DNA of 64,000 nucleotides. Source: Cytobacillus sp. NCCP-133 (lineage in GTDB: Bacteria > Bacillota > Bacilli > Bacillales > Cytobacillaceae). A model generated the notes under the pieces. The model did not search any database. It had not been told where the DNA came from and saw only the letters and a list, made by a program, of their open reading frames with translations. The stretch lies in assembly GCF_026011715.1 (NCBI RefSeq), contig NZ_BRVM01000007.1, forward strand, positions 114,379 to 178,378. The letters run 5' to 3'. Below, piece after piece: positions 33,129 to 42,001 of this stretch. Position numbers and translations under genes: made by a program. How positions within the stretch are numbered: position 1 is the stretch's first letter; every line of letters begins with the position of its first letter.

Positions 33129-34445
33129 TTATTTGGCAGCAACAGCTTCATGCTCTGTCAGTGCTTCATCTAAAACTTCTAAACCTTTGTCAATTTGCTC
33201 TTTTGTCACAACAAGCGGCGGAATCATCCGAATCACTTCGCCAGAGTTTCCGCATAGATAGAAGAGAACTCCCCTATCAAGCGAACTATTCAGGATATCC
33301 ATTACCCCATTGCCATCTGGATTTCCTGTGCGTGGATCGATGATTTCGATGCCGATCATCAAACCTAATCCTCTTACACTTCCTATTGCTGGATGCTTGG
33401 TTTTTAGCTCATTCAATTTCTTTAGGGCATAATCCCCCATATTTTTCGCATTTTCCAGCAGGTTTTCACTCTTTAATACTTCCAGGGATGCCAATGCTGC
33501 GGAGCAAGCAATCGGATTTCCGCCGAAAGTTGTTCCGTGGGCGCCCAGAGGCCATTTTTCCATCAGCTCTTTAGAAGCGACTGTCGCGCTGAGCGGGAGA
33601 CCGGCTGCAATCCCTTTCGCAATCGCCATAATATCTGGTACCACCTCAAATGCCTGTGCTGCAAACCAATCCCCTGTACGGCCAAATCCGGTCTGCACTT
33701 CATCAAAAATCAGCAGGATACCGTGCCGGTCACAGATTTCCCTGATTTTTTTCATCCATTGTTTCGGCGGGATAATGTAGCCGCCTTCTCCCAGAACCGG
33801 TTCAATAATCATGCAGGCAACCTCTTCCGGATCCACCTGATGATTGAATAGAGTCTCAACATCTTTTTCGAGTTTTCTAGGGAAATACTCTTCAGGGTCT
33901 TCCCCGTGCGGGCAATCCTTCCCATTTGCATATGGAAGCTGATAGGTCAGCCACGAAGGCTGCTGGTACTTCCGGTATTTGCTCTTGGATGTAGAGACAC
34001 TTAATGCCCCCATCGAGCGACCGTGGAAACAGCCAGTGAAGGATACAGCATAAGGCCTTTTTGTCACATATTTTGCGAGCTTAATAGCTCCTTCAATTGC
34101 CTCTGTTCCGCTGTTTGCAAAGAAAAAGCAATCCAGGTTTCCCGGCGTGATTTTTCCCAGTTCGTCAGCTAGCCGCAAAATGGATTCATAGATGATAACT
34201 CCTGATGGACCATGAACAAGATGATCCGCGCTGTCCTTAATAGCCTGTACAACTTTCGGATGGCGATGGCCGACATTTTCAACGGCAATTCCAGATGTGA
34301 AATCAAGGTATTCCCTCCCGTCCGCACCGTAGTAATAACAGCCTTCCGCTTTCACTACCGGTAAATTCGGGTGGTCTTTTGCCATGCTTGGCGCCAATAA
34401 ATTCGCGATATTTCCAACAAGATGACCCCAGTTTTCTCCGTTCAT
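33129..34445 (-). CDS. Class III aminotransferase (4-aminobutyrate aminotransferase-like)
   Basis: 438 residues. PLP enzyme moving an omega- or alpha-amino group to a keto acid. Motifs: [48 protein letters not shown] (Asp that holds the PLP nitrogen) and the Schiff-base lysine in [13 protein letters not shown], then [16 protein letters not shown]. Resembles GabT, but the substrate cannot be fixed by sequence. ATG 34445 has CAGGAGGG upstream. Driven by a -24/-12 promoter and the adjacent activator. Confidence 0.9.
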   Translation of the reverse strand: MNGENWGHLVGNIANLLAPSMAKDHPNLPVVKAEGCYYYGADGREYLDFTSGIAVENVGHRHPKVVQAIKDSADHLVHGPSGVIIYESILRLADELGKITPGNLDCFFFANSGTEAIEGAIKLAKYVTKRPYAVSFTGCFHGRSMGALSVSTSKSKYRKYQQPSWLTYQLPYANGKDCPHGEDPEEYFPRKLEKDVETLFNHQVDPEEVACMIIEPVLGEGGYIIPPKQWMKKIREICDRHGILLIFDEVQTGFGRTGDWFAAQAFEVVPDIMAIAKGIAAGLPLSATVASKELMEKWPLGAHGTTFGGNPIACSAALASLEVLKSENLLENAKNMGDYALKKLNELKTKHPAIGSVRGLGLMIGIEIIDPRTGNPDGNGVMDILNSSLDRGVLFYLCGNSGEVIRMIPPLVVTKEQIDKGLEVLDEALTEHEAVAAK

Positions 34446-34507
34446 TCTTTTTCCCTCCTGAATCTTGCATGGATGTAATAAACTATTGCTTCTATATGAA
34501 TCAATAA

Positions 34508-34524
34508 TGCAATATTCATGCCAA
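34508..34524 (-). promoter_or_regulatory. Sigma-54 (-24/-12) promoter of the aminotransferase operon
   Basis: The minus strand reads TTGGCATGAATATTGCA, a strong fit to TTGGCAC-N5-TTGCW with GG and GC at the required spacing. It lies between the activator stop (34533) and the aminotransferase start, about 63 nt upstream of that ATG. Confidence 0.88.
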
Positions 34525-34532
34525 AGTATGTA

Positions 34533-35909
34533 TTAAAAATCATATTTTTTTAATTTTCTCACTACTGAGGGCTGGCTAATGCCCAAGGCTCTGGCTATTT
34601 CTGTAGTCGTTCGATAACGATTCTTAGCATTCATTAAAACTTTTTTCTCGATCTCCCCCAGTATGGCTGGCAGCGATTGCCCTTCGAGTTGAATAAAGTC
34701 TTCACTTTTTCCCTGTATATGGTATTCATACGGCAAATCCTCTTTTGTGATCACCCAATCCCTGCTTGTCACAATAAGGCGCTCCATTAGATTTTCAAGT
34801 TCCCTTACATTCCCTTTCCACTCAAGCTGAAGAAGATGTTCTATCAGCCCTTTATCAAGCTCCCGAATACGGTTATGGCGCTTTGAAATGGAGTGAAGAA
34901 AATAATGGATCAAAGCAATCAAATCTTCTTTTCTTTCCCTCAACGGCGGAATTTTTAGCGGCACGACATTCAGGCGAAAGAACAAATCCTGCCTAAACTC
35001 CTTTGTTTCAACCGCTTTCTCAAGATCCCTATTTGTAGCAGCAAGCAGGCGAAAATCAGCGTTTACAAGCTTAGTTCCACCAACTCTATAAAACTTCTTG
35101 TCTTGTATAAATTTCAGCAGTTTTGCCTGAAGATGCGCCGACAGTTCTCCAATTTCATCTAAAAACAGGGTTCCATCCTTTGCCAAGTCAGCAAAACCCA
35201 TTTTCCCTTTATTCTTTGCACCTGTAAAAGCACCGCCTTCATAGCCAAAAAACTCAGCCTCAAAGATCGATTCAGGAATGGCGCTGCAATTAACCTCTAT
35301 AAAAGGGCCGTCCTTTCGATTGCTGTTTTGATGAATCCATTTGGCAAGAGCTGATTTTCCCACACCTGATTCTCCTAGGAGCAGGACTGTCACATCAACA
35401 TCCCGAATTCTTCCGATCGTATCAGCAATATTTTTCATTGCCTGGCTATCAGCAATGATTCCGTCCATTTTGATGCTCTTATTGCGTAAAAGGTCAAGCT
35501 CGCTCTTAACCCTTGCCATTTCTTCCTCAACACTGTTCAGGTATTCTTTTATGACGAGCAGTTCCGAAACATCATAGGAATAACTGACAATATACTCAAT
35601 TTTGCCTGTTTCATTAAATACGGGAATGCCTGTTATCAATATCTTTTTACCAGCCCCCGCCTTCTGGACCAATATGACTTTCTTCTTTTTCTTTAACACT
35701 TCAGGCGTAATGGCAGGCTTGAAAACTCCTTTCCTCTCAAGCTCGTACACTGATTCCCCCAATAGAGATTCCGGATCAACTCCGTAGTGGCTGCCGCTTC
35801 CTTTACTGACTTTTATAATTATGCCTTCTGAATTGGTCACCATAATATCTTCTTCCATTGAAGATATCACTTCCTTTTCACAATTCCAGTCCATAAAAAA
35901 ACTGTTCAT
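34533..35909 (-). CDS. Sigma-54-dependent transcriptional activator (PAS, AAA+, HTH)
   Basis: 458 residues. The N-terminal PAS sensor (about 10-125) is followed by a short coiled coil (130-150), an AAA+ domain (165-390) and a C-terminal Fis/TyrR-type HTH (TTTEIARALGISQPSVVRKL). ATPase motifs are Walker A GESGVGKS, the sigma-54 contact loop GAFTGA, Walker B GTLFLDEIGEL and the arginine finger region FRQDLFFRLNVVP. Similar to RocR/BkdR activators of amino-acid catabolism. It should activate the promoter just downstream. GGAGGG precedes ATG 35909. Confidence 0.95.
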   Translation of the reverse strand: MNSFFMDWNCEKEVISSMEEDIMVTNSEGIIIKVSKGSGSHYGVDPESLLGESVYELERKGVFKPAITPEVLKKKKKVILVQKAGAGKKILITGIPVFNETGKIEYIVSYSYDVSELLVIKEYLNSVEEEMARVKSELDLLRNKSIKMDGIIADSQAMKNIADTIGRIRDVDVTVLLLGESGVGKSALAKWIHQNSNRKDGPFIEVNCSAIPESIFEAEFFGYEGGAFTGAKNKGKMGFADLAKDGTLFLDEIGELSAHLQAKLLKFIQDKKFYRVGGTKLVNADFRLLAATNRDLEKAVETKEFRQDLFFRLNVVPLKIPPLRERKEDLIALIHYFLHSISKRHNRIRELDKGLIEHLLQLEWKGNVRELENLMERLIVTSRDWVITKEDLPYEYHIQGKSEDFIQLEGQSLPAILGEIEKKVLMNAKNRYRTTTEIARALGISQPSVVRKLKKYDF

Positions 35910-36176
35910 TTCATCCCTCCAATAAATTACTCATTTTTAAATAGACTTCCATCTAGGAAAATCCTGATATAAAAGGTTTATTATATTCGTTTATTCAGAT
36001 TAAAATAATTATTCAGATTTGTATAACACTATACAATAATTAAACGGTAATGGGAAGATATCTTTGAAATTTTTTTATAAAAATTCATATTTATGCATAA
36101 TATACTCACATGTGTTTACACTCACACCCCCGCATAAAAATTGTAATAATGCTGGGGATATACTTTGTTACTCTAT
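35910..36176. other. Intergenic region upstream of the sigma-54 activator
   Basis: No gene seen. Two direct copies of TTATTCAGATT at 35991 and 36009 (18 bp apart) could be regulator sites or enhancer-like elements. A hairpin near 36127-36158 pairs CCCCGCAT with ATGC-t-GGGG. Very A/T-rich around 36000-36110. Roles unknown. Confidence 0.4.
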
Positions 36177-36244
36177 AAGAAAAGCGCAAGGCGCCTGGAG
36201 CTAGACAGTTATCTAAGTTCAAAAGGAAGTAAATTCTGATATCA
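36177..36244 (+). repeat. Dispersed repeat family A, copy 4 (short form)
   Basis: Left border AAGAAAAGCGCAAGGCGCC is joined directly to GGAGCTAGACAGTTATCTAA, without the middle section. The tail AAATTCTGATATCA is shared with copy 7. Confidence 0.88.
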
Positions 36245-36245
36245 T

Positions 36246-36273
36246 AAAAAGGAAGCCTATCTATGAGGCTTCC
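36246..36273 (-). terminator. Terminator of the CDF transporter gene
   Basis: GGAAGCC (36251-36257) pairs with GGCTTCC (36267-36273), followed by TTTTT on the minus strand. Confidence 0.85.
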
Positions 36274-36279
36274 TTCTCT

Positions 36280-37233
36280 TTACTGTTTCCATGTCTGGAT
36301 TTTGTCTGTTTCCAATATTCCGATGGTGACATCACTTATGTCAGGGTCATCGAGCAGATCATTTCTTACGCCAATTTTTATATCATCTGCTATTGCAAGT
36401 GTCAGTCCTTCTACAAGCTCGATATAGCCTTCCACATGGTATCTTCTTCCTTCTTGGATGAGTCTAAGCTGTTTGATGTCCACAACTTGAGGGTCATCCA
36501 GGATAATTTTCGCAATCCGGTCCTCGATATCCTTTGGTGCTGCCACGCCGATTAAGCCTAATGTATTTTCAAAACCGATCTTGATGGCAATACCGACTAA
36601 CAGGAGTCCAATCAGAAGGGTTCCGACACCATCGAGAAAATATAGGCCAGTAAAGTGGGCAATGAGAATGAATATGAGGGCCAGAAGCGCACCAAATGTA
36701 GCAATAATATCTTCATAAAAAACAAGCCGTGTTGGAGGAGTAGCAAGTCCGACATTTTTAAATGCAACGGGTACTACTCCCAGGCCTTTGACCGGAGTTC
36801 TGGTTTCATGGGCAATTTCTTTCATTGCCTTCACTAAAATAAAGCCATCTACCAAAACCGCCAATACCATAACACCTACATTAAGCCAGAGATCTGTCGA
36901 TTCTTTCGGATGCTGAATCAGTTCCCAGCCTTTATGTAAGGTTTCGTAGGCCATGATGGAAATAACAATAACCGCTATCAGAACAAATAAGTTAATGACC
37001 CTCCCGAATCCGGTTGGAAACCTCTTGGTTGGCTCCTTTTCAGCAAGTGCACTGCCAAAGAAGACAAATCCCTGGTTCAGGGCATCCGCCAGGGAGTGAA
37101 GGGTTGTGGCAAGCATTGCCCCGCTTCCGCTTATCATTGCCGCTACCCCCTTGGCAATAGTCAAAGCCGTATTTCCGAGAGCGGCCATTCCGGAAGATTT
37201 ATTCCCTTTTTTTAGTAACGCTATCACTGACAT
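36280..37233 (-). CDS. Cation diffusion facilitator (CDF) family transporter
   Basis: 317 residues from ATG 37233 (GGCGGTG upstream), giving the family start AALGNTALTIAKGVAAMISG. Six membrane helices. Metal-site residues appear in helix 2 (HSLADALNQGFVFFG) and in the later helix FYEDIIATFGALLAL. The C-terminal cytoplasmic domain (225-315) contains the ferredoxin-like fold found in CDF dimers. Substrate could be Zn, Mn or Fe; the changed HxxxD pattern leaves this open. Ends before family A copy 4. Confidence 0.85.
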   Translation of the reverse strand: MSVIALLKKGNKSSGMAALGNTALTIAKGVAAMISGSGAMLATTLHSLADALNQGFVFFGSALAEKEPTKRFPTGFGRVINLFVLIAVIVISIMAYETLHKGWELIQHPKESTDLWLNVGVMVLAVLVDGFILVKAMKEIAHETRTPVKGLGVVPVAFKNVGLATPPTRLVFYEDIIATFGALLALIFILIAHFTGLYFLDGVGTLLIGLLLVGIAIKIGFENTLGLIGVAAPKDIEDRIAKIILDDPQVVDIKQLRLIQEGRRYHVEGYIELVEGLTLAIADDIKIGVRNDLLDDPDISDVTIGILETDKIQTWKQ

Positions 37234-37323
37234 ATTATCACCGCCATTTTTAGTTTGTTTTATTGTTACCCTTCTATATACAATTCGAATCATCATTTTT
37301 AATCGTGCGATCCTCAGGGCAAA

Positions 37324-37353
37324 ATAAAAAGAGCTAATCTTGATTAGCTCTTT
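37324..37353 (-). terminator. Terminator of liaFSR
   Basis: AAAGAGCTAATC and GATTAGCTCTTT pair perfectly, then TTATTTT on the minus strand, 7 nt after the liaR stop. Confidence 0.9.
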
Positions 37354-37359
37354 CAACTC

Positions 37360-37992
37360 CTATTCAACTAGCGAGTGCTTAAAGGCATAAATAACAGCCT
37401 GTGTCCGATCTTGAACCTGAAGCTTGCTTAGAATGTTGCTCACATGTGTCTTTACTGTCTTTAAGGCAATGAACAGCTCATCAGCGATTTCCTGGTTCGT
37501 TTTCCCTTCTGTCATTAAGAGGAGAATTTCCATTTCACGGCTGGTTAATTCCTCATGGGGCAGATGCTGGTTTTTTTGTCTCATTTTCACCATCATTTTT
37601 CCGGTCACTTCGGGCTCCAGAACAGATTGGCCATGGTAGGTGTTTCGGACTGCATCAGCTATCTCACTCGCTTTGGAAGTTTTCAGCATATAGCTTGTGG
37701 CCCCTGCTTCAAGTGCCGGATAGACTTTTTCATCATCAAGGAAGCTAGTCACAATAATTACCTTCGCTTCAGGCCACTGCTCGATGATCTTTCTCGTCGC
37801 TTCAATTCCATCCATTTCCTTCATGACGAGATCCATCAGAATAATATCCGGACGCAATTCCAGTGCCATATCAATTGCAGTTTTCCCGTTATCCGCCTCT
37901 CCAATGACCTCAATATCAGGCTGTGCGGTCAAATAAGATGACACTCCTATTCGGACCATTTCATGGTCATCGACAAATAAAACTTTAATCAT
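37360..37992 (-). CDS. liaR: Response regulator LiaR (NarL family)
   Basis: 210 residues from ATG 37992 (GAGGGTG upstream). The receiver domain (1-120) has DD near the N-terminus ([11 protein letters not shown]), the phospho-Asp in [15 protein letters not shown], and the K of TSYMLKTS. The LuxR-type HTH (145-205) contains [20 protein letters not shown] and [15 protein letters not shown]. Phosphorylated by LiaS under cell-wall stress; expected to activate liaIH upstream. Last gene of liaF-liaS-liaR. Confidence 0.93.
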   Translation of the reverse strand: MIKVLFVDDHEMVRIGVSSYLTAQPDIEVIGEADNGKTAIDMALELRPDIILMDLVMKEMDGIEATRKIIEQWPEAKVIIVTSFLDDEKVYPALEAGATSYMLKTSKASEIADAVRNTYHGQSVLEPEVTGKMMVKMRQKNQHLPHEELTSREMEILLLMTEGKTNQEIADELFIALKTVKTHVSNILSKLQVQDRTQAVIYAFKHSLVE

Positions 37993-38025
37993 TAGCCACA
38001 CCCTCTCTTGCCGCAGCAGACAGTT

Positions 38026-39051
38026 TTACATAATCGGAACTTTCACTTCAAGGCGTGTTCCTTTATTTTTTACACTGATAATTTTCATGCTGCCTCCGAC
38101 TTCCGCAGCACGTTCATACATATTTTGCAGACCGTAGGAACCAGCTTTTGTTTCCTCCACATCAAAGCCGACTCCATCATCTGCCACACGGAGAATGGCA
38201 TAATCATCTCTTCGTATGAGCAGCACTTCCATGCTATGCGATTTGGCATGGCGAAGTGTATTGGATACAGCTTCCTGAAGAATCCGGAATAGGTGGTCTT
38301 CCACTCCTTTATCCAGCGGGAAGTTTTCCGCCTTCCATTTAATCTCCAGCGCAACTTTTTGAAGCAATTCCACAAGCAGCTCCTCAATTCCTTCCTGGAG
38401 TGTTTTTCCTTTCAATGCAGCCGGACGCAAATGCAAGAGCAAGGCGCGCATTTCAAGCTGTGATTGGTGGATCATTTCTTCAACCATCTTTAATTGCTTT
38501 GCCTGTCTACCTTCAGTGTCCTGCTGTGTTTCCATTATGGCAGACATCATCATGGATGCTGCAAATAGCTGCTGGCTCACGGAATCGTGGAGTTCACGCG
38601 CCAGTCTGTTCCGTTCCTGAGAGACGATTTCCTGCATCCTGCTTTCAATATCCTCCGCTTTTTCATTCGCAAGCTTTTGCGAGATTTTTGCCTGCTCTGC
38701 TATATGCTTTTGAATTTTATCCACCCTGGCTGCAATGGTCTCCAGTTCCCTCCCGCTGTTCAACTCATCAGTATCCAGCAGCTGACGCCCTTCTTCAATT
38801 TGATGAAGCATGCTATCCACGGTGTAAAGCTTGCGGCGCCAATATAAACCTGACATGAATCCGAAAATTAATCCAATTGCCAGGCTCGCACTGGGAACAA
38901 ATACGATAAAGGGAAGATCAAGTATTTCTGTCTCCCACAAATCCCCCCAGCCGGGCGCTGGAAACATCGTAAAAAAGGAAGCCGTCAAGACCCCTAGGAT
39001 CAGGAGGGACATGCTGGCTCCCCAGACAATTTGCCGCTGGACGATGCTCAT
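38026..39051 (-). CDS. liaS: Sensor histidine kinase LiaS
   Basis: 341 residues. Two N-terminal membrane helices with a short extracytoplasmic loop (10-65), a HAMP-like and coiled-coil linker, then the HisKA_3 domain with the phospho-acceptor His in RNRLARELHDSVSQQL, and the ATPase domain (DHLFRILQEAVSNTLRHA, ADDGVGFD). It is an intramembrane-sensing kinase reporting envelope damage. Its start overlaps the liaF end by 4 nt. Confidence 0.93.
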   Translation of the reverse strand: MSIVQRQIVWGASMSLLILGVLTASFFTMFPAPGWGDLWETEILDLPFIVFVPSASLAIGLIFGFMSGLYWRRKLYTVDSMLHQIEEGRQLLDTDELNSGRELETIAARVDKIQKHIAEQAKISQKLANEKAEDIESRMQEIVSQERNRLARELHDSVSQQLFAASMMMSAIMETQQDTEGRQAKQLKMVEEMIHQSQLEMRALLLHLRPAALKGKTLQEGIEELLVELLQKVALEIKWKAENFPLDKGVEDHLFRILQEAVSNTLRHAKSHSMEVLLIRRDDYAILRVADDGVGFDVEETKAGSYGLQNMYERAAEVGGSMKIISVKNKGTRLEVKVPIM

Positions 39052-39782
39052 ACACGTTTCACCTCGATATCGCCAATAATTAAAGAGGTGAATATCTTAA
39101 CGCGCTGCCCTGCCTTTTCATAGCCTGGAGTCTGCAGCTGAAGAGACTGGCTGAAAAGTTTTGATTCTTCGTATTCCAATATTTTAGCTGCTCCAGCTAT
39201 GGATGAATGATTGACACTCACTTCAACATCGTACGGTATCAGCACCTTAACATTTCCAATAAAGTTACGGATGAAGATGACCGTTTCTCCTTTGGGGATA
39301 ACGGTATAACTTAAATCAACGATTGTATTGCCAATTCCTGTCTGGATGTTAATATCATTCCATTCATACACTTGCTCAGGCGTTTTTTGCTGTCCGACAA
39401 ATATATTGGAAAAAAGGGGATCCTTTTTTATCATTGTTTCTTTTTGAAGGCTGATGCCCGGTTCCTTCAGCTCGGGCTTAATCTGCTTAGGTTCTTTCTT
39501 GGATTGCGCAAACTGAATCAGCAGGTGAATCAGGAAGGCAAGCAGGAAAAATTTAAGCGTCATCATGTTAAATACAGTTATGAGCAGAAAAATGAGCCCT
39601 AGCCAAAAAAGCCATTTCCCTGAACTTCGCGGCATCCTCTTTCTTCCAATATACACCATTCCAATTGGCACTAGAAGAGAGAAAATCACTCCACTATTAA
39701 AAAAGGCAATCTCTATGAAGAGAACGACAATGCCCACTACTATAAGCCAGCTGAAATAATCGCTTTTCATTTTATCGTTCAC
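39048..39782 (-). CDS. liaF: LiaF, negative regulator of LiaSR
   Basis: 244 residues from GTG 39782, chosen since GGGGG is 7 nt upstream. Four hydrophobic helices occupy about 10-110. The C-terminal domain (135-244) is the toast-rack/LiaF fold (GNTIVDLSYTVIPKGETVIF, RNFIGNVKVLIPYDVEVSV). LiaF keeps LiaS in phosphatase mode without stress. Coupled to liaS by overlap. No liaG is present between liaH and liaF, unlike in B. subtilis. Confidence 0.9.
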   Translation of the reverse strand: MNDKMKSDYFSWLIVVGIVVLFIEIAFFNSGVIFSLLVPIGMVYIGRKRMPRSSGKWLFWLGLIFLLITVFNMMTLKFFLLAFLIHLLIQFAQSKKEPKQIKPELKEPGISLQKETMIKKDPLFSNIFVGQQKTPEQVYEWNDINIQTGIGNTIVDLSYTVIPKGETVIFIRNFIGNVKVLIPYDVEVSVNHSSIAGAAKILEYEESKLFSQSLQLQTPGYEKAGQRVKIFTSLIIGDIEVKRV

Positions 39783-40210
39783 GAGGCATCCCCCTTCTTT
39801 GTGTCTGGAATGATTCTTTTCCCAAGTTGTTTGGCCAATTCTAAGAAGCTGTACTTCTCCTGTTAAAAGCCCGAAAAGGCGCAGCATCTCTACGCCTTTT
39901 AAGAATACCATCTTTTGTTCATAAAATAGAATGAGTTTTTATCTTTATCGGGAAAAAGAGATCGTACAACCTCTGTTTTCGTTTTCTCTGAAAGTATTTT
40001 ATACAGGCAGGCTTTTATAGTTGTTTTTGCTTAAAAACTCTGAGGGTTGATTAAATCTAGTTGGAAACACAAATTTACAAATCAGCCTTTTTATGATAAT
40101 TAGGTTATATTACAGGCATTGCCGTTTATCTAGCAAGTTGTTATCTAACTCATCTACAGGTTTATCTGGCAGGTTTTAAAGTTTATCTTACATTTGGCAC
40201 AATTTAAAGA
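39783..40210. other. liaH-liaF intergenic region
   Basis: 428 nt without a gene. A hairpin at 39874-39900 (AAAAGGCG/CGCCTTTT) may reduce read-through from liaIH into liaFSR. A/T-rich DNA at 40020-40115 may hold a promoter for liaFSR. A 21-bp-period repeat cluster follows at 40125-40190. Confidence 0.45.
40125..40195. repeat. Short 21-bp-period repeat cluster (TTATCT type)
   Basis: TATCT starts at 40142, 40163 and 40184, exactly 21 bp apart, each within (G)TTATCT. A fourth copy at 40127 is out of phase by 6 bp. The unit TTTATCTGGCAGGTT resembles the CTATTTGCAGGACT unit of the array at 23168. Confidence 0.55.
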
Positions 40211-40840
40211 TTAGACTGTCTTCTTCTCAAGTTCCTTTTCAAGCTGTGCAATGCGCGCATCGATTGTGCTGCTGTGGTATGAGCTTTTCACCTGATGATC
40301 CAGACGGTCAAGATAGGATTCGATTTCCCTGAACCTTGAGAAAGATTTATCACTATTGTTCTCAAGCACCTTCTCCATTTGATGATTGGCATGTGTGATA
40401 TTTTCTCGGCCCATCAGCTCCATGCGGCGGATGTGCATATCTTTTAGTTTATGCTTCATTTCCTCATATTTTCTTTCAAGATCACCCATTTGCTGGATAG
40501 ATTGGGTCAGAAGGCTCTCTAAGCGATTTGCGCGCTCTTCATATTGCAATTGTTCCTGGGCTGCAAACTGATAGAGTTCCTCCTCACCTGCTTGGGAAGC
40601 GATTTCCGCCTGACGCTTGCGCTTTCCGGAAAGTTCCTTCGCCTGCTCATATTCACGGGTGAATTCCTCTTTCAATGTATTTTGGCGTTCCAAAAGCTTG
40701 CGGACTTTTTCAGTTTCACGCTCACATTCACGAAGATATTGGTTTAATAGCGCGATTGGATTCTTTTTCTCCTTTTTATCCAATGCTTCATGAAGATCTG
40801 CCATTACTGTATCTTTGATTCGTGTTAATAGGTTTGCCAT
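40211..40840 (-). CDS. liaH: LiaH, PspA/IM30-family envelope stress protein
   Basis: 209 residues, almost entirely predicted coiled coil (RECERETEKVRKLLERQNTL and similar heptads throughout). The start MANLLTRIKDTVMADLHEAL is the amphipathic PspA-type helix. LiaH oligomers coat the damaged membrane and are anchored by LiaI. AAAGGAGAG precedes ATG 40840. It sits 55 nt after liaI on the same strand, forming the liaIH target operon. Confidence 0.92.
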   Translation of the reverse strand: MANLLTRIKDTVMADLHEALDKKEKKNPIALLNQYLRECERETEKVRKLLERQNTLKEEFTREYEQAKELSGKRKRQAEIASQAGEEELYQFAAQEQLQYEERANRLESLLTQSIQQMGDLERKYEEMKHKLKDMHIRRMELMGRENITHANHQMEKVLENNSDKSFSRFREIESYLDRLDHQVKSSYHSSTIDARIAQLEKELEKKTV

Positions 40841-40895
40841 ATGAATCTCTCCTTTTTATTTCTATAGTGCCGTAATTCCGGTTCCTCTTTTTGAA

Positions 40896-41243
40896 TTAGT
40901 TACGGTTTAATTCAGCCCATTGCTTTTCAAAATTTGCAAAGGGGTCGTTTTCAGCTTTTTTTACACTTACGCTTGAATCATTCCATTTTTTATAGATAAG
41001 GTAAAGGATGTAGGCAGCCGCAAGGCCCAGAATGGCCGGGAAGTTTGCTGCGGCAGCCATCAGCGCGATAAATCCGATAATCCCGTATCCGACTTTCGCT
41101 AAGGTACTTTCCGCTTTTAAAAATTGCTTAAACACAAAATATAGAATCGCCGCACTTATTGCCAGCCCTACCATTGGGCCAAGATTTGATATCAGCACTA
41201 TTGCTGCAATTCCACCTGCTATCAGTAATCCAAATTTTTTCAT
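40896..41243 (-). CDS. liaI: LiaI-like membrane protein
   Basis: 115 residues from ATG 41243 (AAGGAGGAAGTG upstream; the longer in-frame start adds 9 charged residues). Three or four hydrophobic helices (GLLIAGGIAAIVLISNLGPM onward), then a hydrophilic tail NDPFANFEKQWAELNRN that may contact LiaH. First gene of liaIH and the presumed main target of LiaR. The upstream DNA (41244-41400) contains CAGGTCTTATATG, which could be part of a LiaR-controlled promoter, but I cannot define the site. Confidence 0.8.
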   Translation of the reverse strand: MKKFGLLIAGGIAAIVLISNLGPMVGLAISAAILYFVFKQFLKAESTLAKVGYGIIGFIALMAAAANFPAILGLAAAYILYLIYKKWNDSSVSVKKAENDPFANFEKQWAELNRN

Positions 41244-41488
41244 TATCACTTCCTCCTTTCTTAATTTCATCTTACCTGTATTTCGATTTTGCTATAACGA
41301 GCCTCAGCTTTATTTTCATATAAGACCTGAGACGCAGCAGCAGGTCGGACTCTATTACCGCTTGCAAATATGGAAAAAGAATGTATGTTAGTGTTCAAAA
41401 AAAGGGGGGTAGACAAAGGATATGCAACAAATTTGGATGCCTAAACTCGCAGGTTTTTTCATACATCAATTGAAACGGAGGTCCTCAT

Positions 41489-42001
41489 ATGTTCGGGTTT
41501 GACGATTTTATGAAGTTCATACAGGCCTTTTTCGTGGTTTTCCCAGTGGTGACGCTTATTCATTTATTGGGCCATTTTTTCTTTGCTGCCATTTTTGGCG
41601 GAAAAGGGATTCGGGTTGTCATCGGATCAGGCAAACTGCTGTTTTCACTGAAGTTTTTAGAAGTCAGACGATTTTATTTTTGGTATGGAGGGTGTGAGTA
41701 CACCTCTTTAACATACAATAATAAATTGACAAAATCGCTTATATTTTTAGGGGGTTCCATTTTTAATGTAGCCAGCATTTTTATTGTCAATTATTTAATT
41801 CGAATTGATATTTTGGAAGCTTCGATGCTTTGGTATCAATTTGTTTATTTTTCCTTTTATTACGTCTTTTTCGCCCTGCTGCCAATGGATATGGCAGACG
41901 GTACGCTTAGTGATGGAAAAGCGATATGCAAGCTTTGGCGAAATAAGAACAGGGATGATTCTTCGGCAGACTGCCAGCTCGTAAATGAGGACAAAAACTA
42001 G
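41489..42001 (+). CDS. Membrane protein resembling an M50-type protease without the catalytic Glu
   Basis: 170 residues with about four membrane helices. The first holds TLIHLLGHFFFAAIFGGKG, placed like the HExxH helix of M50 site-2 proteases but reading HLLGH, so the catalytic Glu is absent. A later LLPMDMADGTLSDGKAI resembles the DG motif of the last core helix. This suggests a degenerate, non-proteolytic M50 relative; the similarity is weak. The tail is charged. AACGGAGG precedes ATG 41489. It is monocistronic. Confidence 0.55.
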   Translation: MFGFDDFMKFIQAFFVVFPVVTLIHLLGHFFFAAIFGGKGIRVVIGSGKLLFSLKFLEVRRFYFWYGGCEYTSLTYNNKLTKSLIFLGGSIFNVASIFIVNYLIRIDILEASMLWYQFVYFSFYYVFFALLPMDMADGTLSDGKAICKLWRNKNRDDSSADCQLVNEDKN

